DNA of 25,805 bases from SFWF01 sp045636705 (GCA_045636705.1 JAZTYA010000039.1:1-25805); one strand, 5' to 3'. Counted from the first letter of the stretch, positions 14,018 through 22,106 are shown. Program-made: numbers and translations. Notes: generated by a model from the letters alone, not told the origin.

Positions 14018-16396
14018 ATGAACGAAAAGTACTTAAACACACTTGAACTGCCTGCAGTATTAAAGCTTTTGGCAAATGAAGCAACCCTTTCATCTGCAAA
14101 AGAAATGGCACTTTCATTAAAACCTTCAAACTCGTTTGAAGAAATGCAAAAGGAATTAAAAAAGTGTGAAGATGCCTTTTTGCTTACGGCAAAATTTGCA
14201 TCTCCTTCCTTTGGAAGTCCTCTTGACCCAACTGCAACCCTGACACGTGCAGAGGTTGGCGGTGTTCTTAATATGGGTGAGTTACTTAATATTGCAGATG
14301 CTTTGCAAACTATTAGAATTTTAAAAGAGTGGCGTGAAGATATTTCACAGGATAAAAGCTATTCTCTTGATTATCTTTTTTCATCCCTTACACCTAATAA
14401 ATTTTTAGAAGAAAAAATTAAAGGTGCTATTAAGAACCCTGAAGAAATGCACGATAATGCTTCGGTGGTTTTGAGTGGCCTCAGAAGAAAAATCAGAGGT
14501 GTTGCTGCAAGCGTTAAAGACAAATTAGATGATATTATTAAAAGCAATAAGGCGAAATATTTACAAGAGGCAATAGTTACTCAAAGGGACGGCAGATTTG
14601 TTGTACCTGTGAGAGTTGAGTTTAAATCAGAGATACCCGGAATAGTTCACGACACTTCATCTTCGGGGGCTACACTATTCGTTGAACCAATGCCTGTTGT
14701 GAACGCGAACAATGAAATCAGAGTTTTACGTGCCGCTGAAAAGGAAGAAATTGAAAGAATTCTTTTCGAGCTATCTGCACTTGCGGCATCATTTTCTGAT
14801 AGCATTAAGGAATCTTTTAAAAACATAGTTGAGCTAAACCTTATTTTTGCAAAGGCGCAGTTAGCCTACAAAATGAAGGCAAATATGCCTGTGCTTAATG
14901 ATGAAGGCAAGGTTCTTTTAAAGAGTGCAAGGCATCCTCTAATTGATAAAAAGTCGGTTGTCCCAATTAGTGTAAGCTTAGGAATTGATTATGATACCTT
15001 GGTAATTACAGGTCCTAACACCGGCGGTAAAACTGTTGCCTTAAAAACCGTTGGACTTTTAACAGCTATGGCTATGTGTGGTATGATGATTCCGGCGGCT
15101 GAAGGCTCTAAAATCTCATACTTTAAAAACATTTTAGTTGATATCGGCGATGAACAGAGTATTGAACAATCCTTATCGACCTTTTCTTCACATATAGTAA
15201 ACATTGTAAATATTTTAAAACTTAGCTCAGATAATTCTCTTATTTTAGTAGACGAATTAGGCGGTGGAACCGACCCTGTTGAGGGCGCGGCTTTAGCAAA
15301 GGCTATCTTAATTAAATTTGCTGAGCTTGGTGCCAAAACGGTTGCAACCACCCACTATGCAGAACTTAAAAACTACGCGCTTGAAACTCCGTTTGTTGAA
15401 AATGCATCCTGTGAGTTTGACGTAGATACCCTAATGCCTACCTACAAATTGATTATAGGCGTGCCGGGCAAATCCAACGCTTTTGCCATTTCTGAAAAAT
15501 TAGGAATTGATAAATCAATAGTTGATTTATCGCGCGAGTTTATATCCGACGAGCATTATAACTTTGAGAGAATACTTGAATCGTTAGAGAAAACACGTCA
15601 ACAGACAGAACTTGAAAGACAAGAGGTTTCCTCTCTTAAGGCTAAGCTTTTAGACGACGCGGCAAAGACAAAAACCGCTTTAGATGAAGCTAATCAGAAA
15701 AAGACTGAAATATTAGAGCAAGCGGTTAAGGATGCATCTTATATAATTGACAACGCAAAATACAGGTCAAATGCTTTGATTTCAGAGCTTGAAGAGATAA
15801 AGAAGACCTACAACAAGGAAAATGCTGCAAAAGGCTTAAAGGATGCAAAACAAGCCGCATCTGACGCTATGAAAAAGTTGGAGGAAGAATCTAATCCTGT
15901 CTTTAATAATTCGGATGATGATTACGTGCTTCCAAGAGCATTGGTTCCGGGCGATAACGTTCTTGTAGTCGATATAAATAAAAAAGCCGTAGTTGAGGAG
16001 CTTTCTCGTGACGGCAAAAAGGCTTTTGTTTCTATTGGTGGAATAAAAACTTGGGTAAAAACTAAAAATCTTCGTTTAGACGAAACGCCAAAAAAGGAAA
16101 AGGTTAATAAAACAAGAACTGTTAGCGGTGTTAAGTCAAATCTTGAACGCGATATTAGATATGAGTTTGATATCAGGGGAATGTCGGCCGATGAAGGCGT
16201 TATGGAAGTCGATAGATTTATTGACCAAGCGATTTTGTCAGGCATTGAAACCGTAACTATAATTCACGGCAAGGGAACCGGAGTTCTTCGTAAAGCGATA
16301 CATGAGTTTTTGCGCAACCATAAGGCTGTAAAATATTTTAGACTCGGCGTCTTTGGCGAAGGAGAAGCAGGAGTTACAATTGTTGAACTAAAATAA
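14018..16396 (+). CDS. mutS2: Endonuclease MutS2 (RqcU-type) with Smr domain
   Basis: This 792-residue MutS-like ATPase lacks the mismatch-recognition domain of MutS. It begins with a helical core/clamp region, then ATPase motifs: GPNTGGKT (332-339) for Walker A and LVDELGGGTDPVEG for Walker B. A long coiled coil (about 510-620) precedes a KOW-like segment (GDNVLVVDINKKAVVEEL). The C-terminal Smr nuclease domain has FDIRG (717-721) and HGKGTGVLR (750-758), both intact. MutS2 proteins suppress recombination and, in Bacillus, also split or rescue collided ribosomes. The gene is 10 nt after recO and ends the long plus-strand run with a strong terminator. Confidence 0.95.
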   Translation: MNEKYLNTLELPAVLKLLANEATLSSAKEMALSLKPSNSFEEMQKELKKCEDAFLLTAKFASPSFGSPLDPTATLTRAEVGGVLNMGELLNIADALQTIRILKEWREDISQDKSYSLDYLFSSLTPNKFLEEKIKGAIKNPEEMHDNASVVLSGLRRKIRGVAASVKDKLDDIIKSNKAKYLQEAIVTQRDGRFVVPVRVEFKSEIPGIVHDTSSSGATLFVEPMPVVNANNEIRVLRAAEKEEIERILFELSALAASFSDSIKESFKNIVELNLIFAKAQLAYKMKANMPVLNDEGKVLLKSARHPLIDKKSVVPISVSLGIDYDTLVITGPNTGGKTVALKTVGLLTAMAMCGMMIPAAEGSKISYFKNILVDIGDEQSIEQSLSTFSSHIVNIVNILKLSSDNSLILVDELGGGTDPVEGAALAKAILIKFAELGAKTVATTHYAELKNYALETPFVENASCEFDVDTLMPTYKLIIGVPGKSNAFAISEKLGIDKSIVDLSREFISDEHYNFERILESLEKTRQQTELERQEVSSLKAKLLDDAAKTKTALDEANQKKTEILEQAVKDASYIIDNAKYRSNALISELEEIKKTYNKENAAKGLKDAKQAASDAMKKLEEESNPVFNNSDDDYVLPRALVPGDNVLVVDINKKAVVEELSRDGKKAFVSIGGIKTWVKTKNLRLDETPKKEKVNKTRTVSGVKSNLERDIRYEFDIRGMSADEGVMEVDRFIDQAILSGIETVTIIHGKGTGVLRKAIHEFLRNHKAVKYFRLGVFGEGEAGVTIVELK

Positions 16397-16436
16397 AAAA
16401 GACCTTCTATGATTTTTCATAGAAGGTCTTTTACGT
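16397..16436. terminator. Bidirectional terminator between mutS2 and the SDR gene
   Basis: AAAAGACCTTCTATGA (16397-16412), TTTT loop, TCATAGAAGGTCTTTT (16417-16432), a perfect 16-bp stem with T/A flanks, between convergent genes. Confidence 0.9.
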
Positions 16437-16446
16437 TATATAGAAT

Positions 16447-17181
16447 TTAAATTACAAGCCCACCGTTAATGCCAAGCACCTGACCGGTAATAAAGTTTGA
16501 ATCGTCTGATGCTAAGAACAATGCAGCTTCTGCAACATCATTCGTAGTGCCGATTCGACCCATAGGAGTATCGTTTACTAATGCTTCAACATCTTCAATA
16601 GCTAATGCTTGATTCATGCCTGTGTCTATTAGTCCCGGTGTGATGCAGTTAACGTTAATGCCGCTAGGTCCTACTTCTTTAGCTAGTGCCTTTGTAAATC
16701 CGATTACAGCGGCTTTTGTTGCAGAGTAGGCAACTTCACAAGATGCACCAACTTCGCCCCACATAGAAGAAATATTGATGATTTTACCACTCTTCTTATT
16801 AATCATATGGGGAAGGGCAGCCTGCGTGCAATTGAAAACGCCGTTAAGGTTAACGCCGACGATTTCATTCCACTCAACTTCGGATAAATCGGTAAATAGT
16901 CCTTGAGAAGATATACCTGCATTATTTATAAGGATATCAATCGAACCATACTTATATATTGTTTCTTTAATCATTAGGTCAACGTCTGCACGGTTTCTGA
17001 CGTTTGCTCTAAAAGCTGTAACGTTGTATCCGCTTTCTTCTAATGATTTCTGTAATATTAGCGCAGACTGAACAGAGGAGTTGTAGTTCATAACTACGTT
17101 GTATCCTTTTTCAGCAAATCTTATAGCCATAGTGGCGCCTATGCCTTTGGAGGCTCCTGTAATAAGTACGGTTTTGTTCAT
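16447..17181 (-). CDS. SDR family reductase, probable EF-P 5-aminopentanone reductase (YmfI-like)
   Basis: This 244-residue classical short-chain dehydrogenase has TGASKGIG (8-15) for NADP, NNAG (86-89), N112, S139, Y152 and K156 as the catalytic tetrad. The stretch SSMWGEVGASCEVAYSATK around the active site resembles the YmfI subgroup, which reduces the 5-aminopentanone modification on elongation factor P in Bacillus, more than FabG of fatty acid synthesis. No acyl-carrier or other fab genes are nearby, which also argues against FabG. efp is not in the window. It is a single minus-strand gene with an extended -10 promoter and a shared terminator. FabG or a sugar-type SDR remains possible. 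Confidence 0.7.
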   Translation of the reverse strand: MNKTVLITGASKGIGATMAIRFAEKGYNVVMNYNSSVQSALILQKSLEESGYNVTAFRANVRNRADVDLMIKETIYKYGSIDILINNAGISSQGLFTDLSEVEWNEIVGVNLNGVFNCTQAALPHMINKKSGKIINISSMWGEVGASCEVAYSATKAAVIGFTKALAKEVGPSGINVNCITPGLIDTGMNQALAIEDVEALVNDTPMGRIGTTNDVAEAALFLASDDSNFITGQVLGINGGLVI

Positions 17182-17202
17182 TATGTATCTCTCTTTTCTA
17201 TT

Positions 17203-17239
17203 TTTTTACAATTATAACACATAAAAAATTTTTTTAAAA
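17203..17239 (-). promoter_or_regulatory. Promoter of the SDR gene
   Basis: Minus strand TATAAT (17211-17216) is preceded by TGTGT, an extended -10. The -35 17 nt upstream (TTTTAA) is weak. Start is predicted about 25 nt before the ATG. Confidence 0.55.
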
Positions 17240-17315
17240 GCAGAAATTTTAAACCACTAGTAATAGACAAGAAAAGGGGAATGATAACTATATTTTGTAT
17301 GGTTAACATAAAAAG

Positions 17316-17330
17316 TTTACATAATGTAAA
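17316..17330. promoter_or_regulatory. 15-base inverted repeat upstream of the proC promoter
   Basis: TTTACAT-A-ATGTAAA is a perfect inverted repeat 18 bases upstream of the proC -35. It could be an operator for proC, but AT-rich repeats occur by chance. Confidence 0.25.
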
Positions 17331-17348
17331 AAACCCCAAATTATCTTA

Positions 17349-17377
17349 TTGACATAATGTTTTTTTTGGTGTATAAG
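17349..17377 (+). promoter_or_regulatory. proC promoter
   Basis: TTGACA (17349-17354), 17-nt spacer with a T run, TATAAG (17372-17377). The leader is about 35 nt. Confidence 0.75.
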
Positions 17378-17419
17378 TAAATATAGTTGCGTACTTTTAT
17401 TGATAGGACTGTGTTTTAC

Positions 17420-18223
17420 ATGAAAAACAACAAAATTGGCTTTATTGGAGCAGGAAATATTGCTTCGGCCATAATCGGTGGAATTTTAAAAGCAGATTAC
17501 ATAATACCTGAAAATATTTTCGTTTTTGATGTAGATGAAGATAAAAAACTAGCGCTTGCAGCTTATGGTGTAAGCTTGGTTTCCAGTGCAAAAGAGCTTG
17601 CAGAAAAATCGGATTTTGTTTTTCTAACCGTAAAGCCACAAGTTTATCCCGTTGTTTTAGAGGATATAAAAGCCTACTCTAAGGATAAGTGTTTTATCGA
17701 TGTTGCCGCAGGTATTACAATTGATTTTGTTAAAAAAGTCCTCGGTCAAGACACGGCGGTTATCCGTGTTATGCCAAACACACCTTTAACGGTTGGTTGT
17801 GGCTCGGCAGCTTTAGTAAAAGGAGCCAACGTTACCGAAGAACAGTTTATATTCGTTAAGGAAATTTTCAGTTCATCAGGTGTTAGTGTTTCGGTTGAAG
17901 AAAAACACATTAATACTGTTACGGCTATCAGCGGAAGCTCTCCTGCTTTTATTTTACAATTCGCTAAAAACATAATTGATTTCGCAGTTTCCAAAGGTAT
18001 GACAAAAAAGGACGCTGAAACACTTGTTTTAAACACCTTTATTGGTTCAGCAAAACTTGCCATGGAAAGCAAGGATGATATTGAAACCTTAATAGAAAAC
18101 GTTACCTCTCCGGGTGGAACAACTGCGGCAGGTCGCAAAGCTTTAAATAGCTTAGGTTTTGATGAAACGATTAATTCCTGCCTTGAAGAAACAGTAAAAA
18201 GAGCTATCGAGCTTACAAAATAA
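17420..18223 (+). CDS. proC: Pyrroline-5-carboxylate reductase
   Basis: The 267-residue enzyme should reduce pyrroline-5-carboxylate to proline with NAD(P)H, the last step of proline synthesis. It has the N-terminal dinucleotide fold GFIGAGNIASAI (7-18), VKPQ at the end of the nucleotide domain, MPNTPLTVG, a helical dimerisation domain with SGSSPAF, and the signature SPGGTTAAG near the C-terminus. ATG 17420 is preferred over in-frame TTG and GTG codons upstream because the family starts a few residues before the glycine motif. An AGGAC site lies somewhat far (about 10 nt). No proA or proB is adjacent. The promoter is clear, so it is a separate unit. Confidence 0.94.
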   Translation: MKNNKIGFIGAGNIASAIIGGILKADYIIPENIFVFDVDEDKKLALAAYGVSLVSSAKELAEKSDFVFLTVKPQVYPVVLEDIKAYSKDKCFIDVAAGITIDFVKKVLGQDTAVIRVMPNTPLTVGCGSAALVKGANVTEEQFIFVKEIFSSSGVSVSVEEKHINTVTAISGSSPAFILQFAKNIIDFAVSKGMTKKDAETLVLNTFIGSAKLAMESKDDIETLIENVTSPGGTTAAGRKALNSLGFDETINSCLEETVKRAIELTK

Positions 18224-18253
18224 GTCATAGCCGACCTCTTGTTTGCATATATT
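18224..18253 (+). promoter_or_regulatory. SigE-like promoter of spoIIM
   Basis: GTCATAGC (18224-18231), 14 nt, CATATATT (18246-18253). This closely fits the Bacillus SigE pattern GTCATATT-N13-15-CATACANT, and spoIIM is a SigE gene in Bacillus. The leader is about 22 nt and contains GGAGG. Confidence 0.6.
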
Positions 18254-18283
18254 TTTGTATATGTTAAAAACGGAGGATAGGTT

Positions 18284-18898
18284 ATGAAAAAACTGTTACT
18301 AAGGTTTGATTTTGCAAACATTAAGAGGAACTCAACCTTTTTAGTATTTGCTTTGTTTATTGCACTAGGCGTACTTTTAGGTGTTCTTTGTTATAGTAAC
18401 CTTAACGGCGTTAAGACGGTAACAAATGAACTGCTTGACGAACATTATAGAATACATAGTGAAACCGCTTTTTTTGCTTTGGCGGGACAAACCCTGCTAA
18501 ATATATTGCCTATAGCTTTAACCGCATTTATTATAGGCACCTCGGCAGTTGGTTGTGTGCTCATTCCGATAATACCTTTAACCTTAGGCTTATTATTTGG
18601 AATGATTTCGGGTTGTTTATATGATACTAAGGAAATCATGGGTATCGTTTTCAATCTTCTAATTTTGTTGCCTCCATCAATTATTGCTTTTTTAGGACTC
18701 CTTCTTTGTTGCCGCGAATCCTTTGGATTTTCAAAACTTTTAGCAATAATGTGTATAAAAGGCGGCAAATGCTTTAATCTTTATTTGGACTTCAAAAATT
18801 ATTGCACAAGATATCTTTTTATCTTAGTTTTATTTGTTATCTATGCTTTAGTTGATGCATCTCTTACAACGTTATTTATTAGATTTTTTAACTTTTAA
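18284..18898 (+). CDS. spoIIM: Stage II sporulation protein M
   Basis: This 204-residue polytopic membrane protein fits SpoIIM (DUF95 family). It has a short basic cytoplasmic start, then about five hydrophobic segments (roughly 18-38, 63-85, 88-112, 120-145, 172-198), with GTSAVGCVLIPIIPLTLG in the centre. SpoIIM is part of the SpoIID-SpoIIM-SpoIIP complex that thins septal peptidoglycan and drives engulfment. ATG 18284 follows CGGAGGAT. The next gene is xerD, as near spoIIM in Bacillus, supporting the call over generic DUF95 stage II-like proteins. A SigE-like promoter lies directly upstream. Confidence 0.9.
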   Translation: MKKLLLRFDFANIKRNSTFLVFALFIALGVLLGVLCYSNLNGVKTVTNELLDEHYRIHSETAFFALAGQTLLNILPIALTAFIIGTSAVGCVLIPIIPLTLGLLFGMISGCLYDTKEIMGIVFNLLILLPPSIIAFLGLLLCCRESFGFSKLLAIMCIKGGKCFNLYLDFKNYCTRYLFILVLFVIYALVDASLTTLFIRFFNF

Positions 18899-18919
18899 AT
18901 TTATAAAAAGGAAACAAAA

Positions 18920-19804
18920 ATGCAGGATTATATTTTTTCTTTTGAGGCTTACCTAAAAAATGAAAAAAAATCATCGAAAAATACCCTAGACTCATATCTT
19001 CGCGATATAGGTCAGTTTTCTGCGTTTTGTTCTATGAACGGCATAGCCGATACCACTAAGGTTAGCTCTGCAGATATATCTAAATATTTTGAGTATATGA
19101 CCGTTATGGGAAAAACTCAAGCCACAATTTCAAGAGTTGCGGCGTCCTTGCGTTGCTATTATTTCTACCTTTTAAAAGAAGGTAAGGTTGCTGCTAATCC
19201 TGTTGTTTCGGTTAAGGTAAAAACCGCCGAAAGAAAGCTCCCCGAAACTCTTACAGGAGCCGAGGTTTTAAAGCTTTTAGCCGAGCCTTCAGGCACAGAT
19301 TATAAAAGCGTTCGCGATAAGGCGATGCTCGAACTTTTATATGCGACAGGAATTAAGGTTTCTGAGTTAATTGAACTTAAAATATCAAATTTAAACGTTC
19401 AACTCGGAATATTGATTCTTGATGGTAAGAAAAATAGAATTTTACCTATTTATCCTGCGGCTATTAAGACACTTACAAACTACATAAAAAATGTTAGACC
19501 CGCTATTATTAACGACAATGAAGATGAATTGCTTTTCACTAACATGTATGGGGAAAGTTTATCTCGTCAGGGATTTTGGAAAATAATCAAATATTATGCC
19601 GAGAAGGCGAATATTGATAAGGATATTACTCCGCATACCTTAAGGCATTCCTTTGCGGCGCATCTTTTGGAAAACGGCGCTGATTTAAGCAATATTAAGG
19701 AAATGCTTGGCCACTCTGATATTTCGACCACCCAAGTCTATGCGAAACTTATCAAGAACAAGTATGCAAACGATTATAAGAAGTTCCATCCTTTAGCACG
19801 TTAA
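18920..19804 (+). CDS. xerD: Tyrosine recombinase XerD, first catalytic Arg replaced by Lys
   Basis: The 294-residue protein has an N-terminal SAM-like core-binding domain (about 1-95) and a C-terminal catalytic domain, as expected for XerD, which resolves chromosome dimers at dif. Visible catalytic residues are K170 in the beta-hairpin, H239 and R242 in HTLRHSF, H265 in LGHSDIST and nucleophile Y274. The first arginine, normally in ATGxRVSEL, is K146 here (ATGIKVSEL, codon AAG at 19355-19357). Lineage-specific tolerance or altered activity are both possible. The position after spoIIM matches Bacillus, and the length excludes typical phage integrases. ATG 18920 has AAAGGAAA upstream. Confidence 0.88.
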   Translation: MQDYIFSFEAYLKNEKKSSKNTLDSYLRDIGQFSAFCSMNGIADTTKVSSADISKYFEYMTVMGKTQATISRVAASLRCYYFYLLKEGKVAANPVVSVKVKTAERKLPETLTGAEVLKLLAEPSGTDYKSVRDKAMLELLYATGIKVSELIELKISNLNVQLGILILDGKKNRILPIYPAAIKTLTNYIKNVRPAIINDNEDELLFTNMYGESLSRQGFWKIIKYYAEKANIDKDITPHTLRHSFAAHLLENGADLSNIKEMLGHSDISTTQVYAKLIKNKYANDYKKFHPLAR

Positions 19805-19811
19805 AAATAAG

Positions 19812-19843
19812 CGGCTGCCTCACAAAAGTGAGACAGCCGTTTT
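19812..19843. terminator. Terminator after xerD, also downstream of the PFL gene
   Basis: CGGCTGCCTCAC (19812-19823), AAAA loop, GTGAGACAGCCG (19828-19839) with one mismatch, then TTTT. The minus-strand side is followed by a T-rich stretch. Confidence 0.85.
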
Positions 19844-19855
19844 GATTTATAAAAA

Positions 19856-21214
19856 TTAGTTTTTAAGACTTTGCATCGGAGCTGGAAGTTGACCACCGCG
19901 ATTTATGAATTTAGCAGGGGAATAGGTTGAAATATTCATAACAGGACCCGAACCTAAAAGTCCGCCAAAGGAAAGCTCGTCGCCAACCTTTTTGCCAATC
20001 GCGGGAATAACGCGTACGGCAGTTGTCTTTGAATTAACCATACCGATAGCGGCTTCATCTGCAATGAGAGCTGAAATTACTTCGGGAGAGGTATCACCGG
20101 GAATGTTAATCATATCAAGTCCAACCGAGCAAACTGCTGTCATAGCTTCAAGTTTTTCAATACTTAAAGCGCCTATGGTTGCTGCATGAATCATTCCGGC
20201 GTCTTCGGTAACAGGAATAAACGCCCCTGAAAGTCCGCCAACTCTTGAAGATGCCATTACGCCACCTTTTTTAACCGCATCGTTAAGCATTGCAAGAGCA
20301 GCGGTTGTACCGCATGAACCGCAACATTCAAGACCGATTTCTTCAAGAATATAAGCAACCGAATCGCCAACTGCAGGTGTCGGAGCAAGGGATAAATCAA
20401 CTATACCGAAGGGGTAACCTAGTCTTTTTGAAGCTTCTTGAGCTACAAGCTGCCCCATTCTTGTTATCTTGAATGCAGTTCTTTTAATAAGCTCGGCAAC
20501 GCCTGTTAAATCAAGACCTTCAGATTTTGCAAGAGCTGCGCGTACAACACCGGGACCGGAAACACCAACGTTAATTACAACGTCAGGTTCGCCAACTCCG
20601 TGGAATGCGCCTGCCATAAATGGGTTATCTTCAGGAGCATTACAGAAAACAACAAGCTTAGCAGCTCCAATACAGTTTCTGTCCTTTGTGAGCTCTGCGG
20701 CCTTTTTTACAACGTTGCCCATAATTTTAACTGCATCCATATTGATGCCGGCCTTTGTAGAACCAATGTTTACAGAGGAGCAAACGTGCTCGGTGCAGGA
20801 AAGTGCTTCTGGAATGCTTTCAATAAGCGCTTTATCAGCGCCGGAAAATCCTTTATGTACCAAAGCAGAATACCCGCCGATAAAGTTAACTCCAACTTCT
20901 AAAGCCGCTTTTTCAAGTGTTTTAGCAAATTTTACAGGGTTTTGGTTCTTGCAAGCCGAGGCAATAATAGCAATAGGTGTTACAGAAATACGTTTATTAA
21001 TAATCGGAATTCCAAGTTCACTTTCGATTTCCATGCAAACGGGAACAAGATTTTTTGCAGTATTTACAATTTTGTTGTAAACCTTTTCGCAAGCAACGTC
21101 GATATCACTGTCAATACAGTCAAGCAAAGATATACCTAAAGTAACGGTACGGATATCAAGATTTTCATCTTGAATCATAGTTATTGTTTCAAGTATTTCG
21201 TGTTTGTTAATCAT
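19856..21214 (-). CDS. PFL family protein (UPF0210)
   Basis: This 452-residue protein fits the UPF0210 family, often called PFL family because of fold similarity to pyruvate formate-lyase-type barrels. Notable stretches are ENLDIRTVTLGISLLDC (N-terminal), GGYSALVHKGFSGADKALI, CSSVNIGSTKAGINMDA, VGEPDVVINVGVSGPGVV, and GLECCGSCGTTAAL. C-terminal AATIGALSIEKLEAM and GDTSPEVISALIADEAAIG are also family-like. There is no glycyl-radical motif that I can see, and function is unknown to me. ATG 21214 has AAGGTGA upstream. It lies 22 nt after an ACT-domain gene, the conserved partner, suggesting ligand-responsive control or an amino-acid related role. Confidence 0.92.
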   Translation of the reverse strand: MINKHEILETITMIQDENLDIRTVTLGISLLDCIDSDIDVACEKVYNKIVNTAKNLVPVCMEIESELGIPIINKRISVTPIAIIASACKNQNPVKFAKTLEKAALEVGVNFIGGYSALVHKGFSGADKALIESIPEALSCTEHVCSSVNIGSTKAGINMDAVKIMGNVVKKAAELTKDRNCIGAAKLVVFCNAPEDNPFMAGAFHGVGEPDVVINVGVSGPGVVRAALAKSEGLDLTGVAELIKRTAFKITRMGQLVAQEASKRLGYPFGIVDLSLAPTPAVGDSVAYILEEIGLECCGSCGTTAALAMLNDAVKKGGVMASSRVGGLSGAFIPVTEDAGMIHAATIGALSIEKLEAMTAVCSVGLDMINIPGDTSPEVISALIADEAAIGMVNSKTTAVRVIPAIGKKVGDELSFGGLLGSGPVMNISTYSPAKFINRGGQLPAPMQSLKN

Positions 21215-21236
21215 TTTTTCACCTTATGTCGCAAGA

Positions 21237-21506
21237 TTAAATGCGATGCATCGAATTAAAGATGGTTTCGTGCATAACATGAACCTTCATACCGAGTTCA
21301 TCGCCCATCTTTTGCATTTCGTCTGAAAATTCGCCGAACGGCTTTGAAAGGTTGCTTATGTCACAAAGCATAATCATACAAAACATATCTTCGAGAATAG
21401 ACTGTGTAACCTCATTGATATTAACCGAAGCTTCTGCACATTTTGCAGAAACCTTTGCTAAAATACCGACGGCATCCTTTCCAATAACAGTAACAACTGC
21501 GCGCAT
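21237..21506 (-). CDS. ACT domain protein (UPF0237)
   Basis: The 89-residue protein is a single ACT domain: MRAVVTVIGKDAVGILAKVS, then INEVTQSILEDMFCMIMLCD, and a C-terminal helix ending HETIFNSMHRI. ACT domains bind amino acids or similar small ligands and dimerise. This stand-alone type (UPF0237) is found with the PFL/UPF0210 gene in many Clostridia and other bacteria, as here. I chose ATG 21506, which has AAGGAG; the frame is open 15 codons further upstream but without a family match. It may sense the ligand for the PFL partner; that is inference. Confidence 0.92.
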   Translation of the reverse strand: MRAVVTVIGKDAVGILAKVSAKCAEASVNINEVTQSILEDMFCMIMLCDISNLSKPFGEFSDEMQKMGDELGMKVHVMHETIFNSMHRI

Positions 21507-21537
21507 AAAAACACTCCTTAACAGTATTAATGTTATG

Positions 21538-21543
21538 ATTTTA
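21538..21543 (-). promoter_or_regulatory. Possible -10 of the ACT-PFL operon
   Basis: Minus strand TAAAAT preceded by TGC (extended -10), about 31 nt before the ACT start. The -35 is weak. Confidence 0.4.
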
Positions 21544-21573
21544 GCACACAAATTTTTAAAAGTAAATAAAATC

Positions 21574-21602
21574 TTGTATATTTATAAATAAAATGATATT
21601 AT
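21574..21602 (+). promoter_or_regulatory. Promoter of the lrp-aminotransferase-ispE operon
   Basis: TTGTAT (21574-21579), 17-nt spacer ending TGA, TATTAT (21597-21602). Start near 21609, about 15 nt before the lrp ATG. Confidence 0.65.
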
Positions 21603-21623
21603 AGTAAAATGGAGGATGATATT

Positions 21624-22106
21624 ATGAACATTAAATTATTAGAACTTCTTTCAAAAAATGCAAGATATACTAATTCGGAACTTGCTACAATGCTTGGAAT
21701 TTCCGAAGGAGAAGTTGCTTCTGAAATAGCAAAGCTTGAAAAGGAAGGTCTTATTTGCGGATATAAAGCAGTAGTTGACTGGGAAAAGCTTGACACTACC
21801 GCTGTTTCTGCTGTTATTGAGCTTAAAGTATCTCCACAAGCTGATTACGGATTTGAAGAAATCGCTAAAAGAATAATGATGTATCCTGAGGTTGAAACAG
21901 TTTATCTAATGTCGGGTGGATATGACCTTTGCGTTATGGTTAAGGGCAAAACCTTCCAACAGGTTGCAATGTTCGTTGCAAAGGAACTTTCTACCATTGA
22001 TGCGGTAATGTCAACAGCAACTCATTTCATTTTAAGACGTTATAAGGAAATGGATGTTATTCTCTGTGACGGCGAGAACGACGATAGAGGGAGCGTCTCA
22101 CTGTGA
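21624..22106 (+). CDS. Lrp/AsnC family transcriptional regulator
   Basis: This 160-residue regulator has an N-terminal helix-turn-helix (about 5-50, NIKLLELLSKNARYTNSELA then LGISEGEVASEIAKLEKEG) and a C-terminal RAM/AsnC ligand domain (about 65-145) with GFEEIAKRI, VYLMSGGYDLCVMV and FILRRYKEM. Family members form dimers or octamers and respond to amino acids. I chose ATG 21624 because GGAGG (21611-21615) precedes it; an in-frame ATG at 21609 overlaps that site. The stop overlaps the next start (GTGA), so it is translationally coupled to the aminotransferase, a plausible target or metabolic partner. Autoregulation is likely but not shown. Confidence 0.92.
   Translation: MNIKLLELLSKNARYTNSELATMLGISEGEVASEIAKLEKEGLICGYKAVVDWEKLDTTAVSAVIELKVSPQADYGFEEIAKRIMMYPEVETVYLMSGGYDLCVMVKGKTFQQVAMFVAKELSTIDAVMSTATHFILRRYKEMDVILCDGENDDRGSVSL

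Noticed and set aside
16447..17181. FabG of type II fatty acid synthesis.
   Set aside because: No acp, fabD, fabF or other fatty acid genes are near, and the active-site region resembles YmfI more. Kept only as an alternative.
18246..18263. CATATA-TTTTTG-TATATG inverted repeat as a proC terminator.
   Set aside because: The stem is only 6 bp of A-T pairs with no T-tract after it, and its first half is better explained as a SigE -10 element.
18920..19804. Phage integrase or mobile element recombinase.
   Set aside because: Length, domain order and the spoIIM neighbour fit chromosomal XerD, and no attachment repeats or other mobile genes are present.
20469..21080. A 203-codon open frame on the plus strand.
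   Set aside because: It lies entirely antisense to the PFL gene, whose protein matches a known family, and has no ribosome binding site or recognisable product. The same applies to other long antisense frames inside serA, mutS2, proC and spoIIM.
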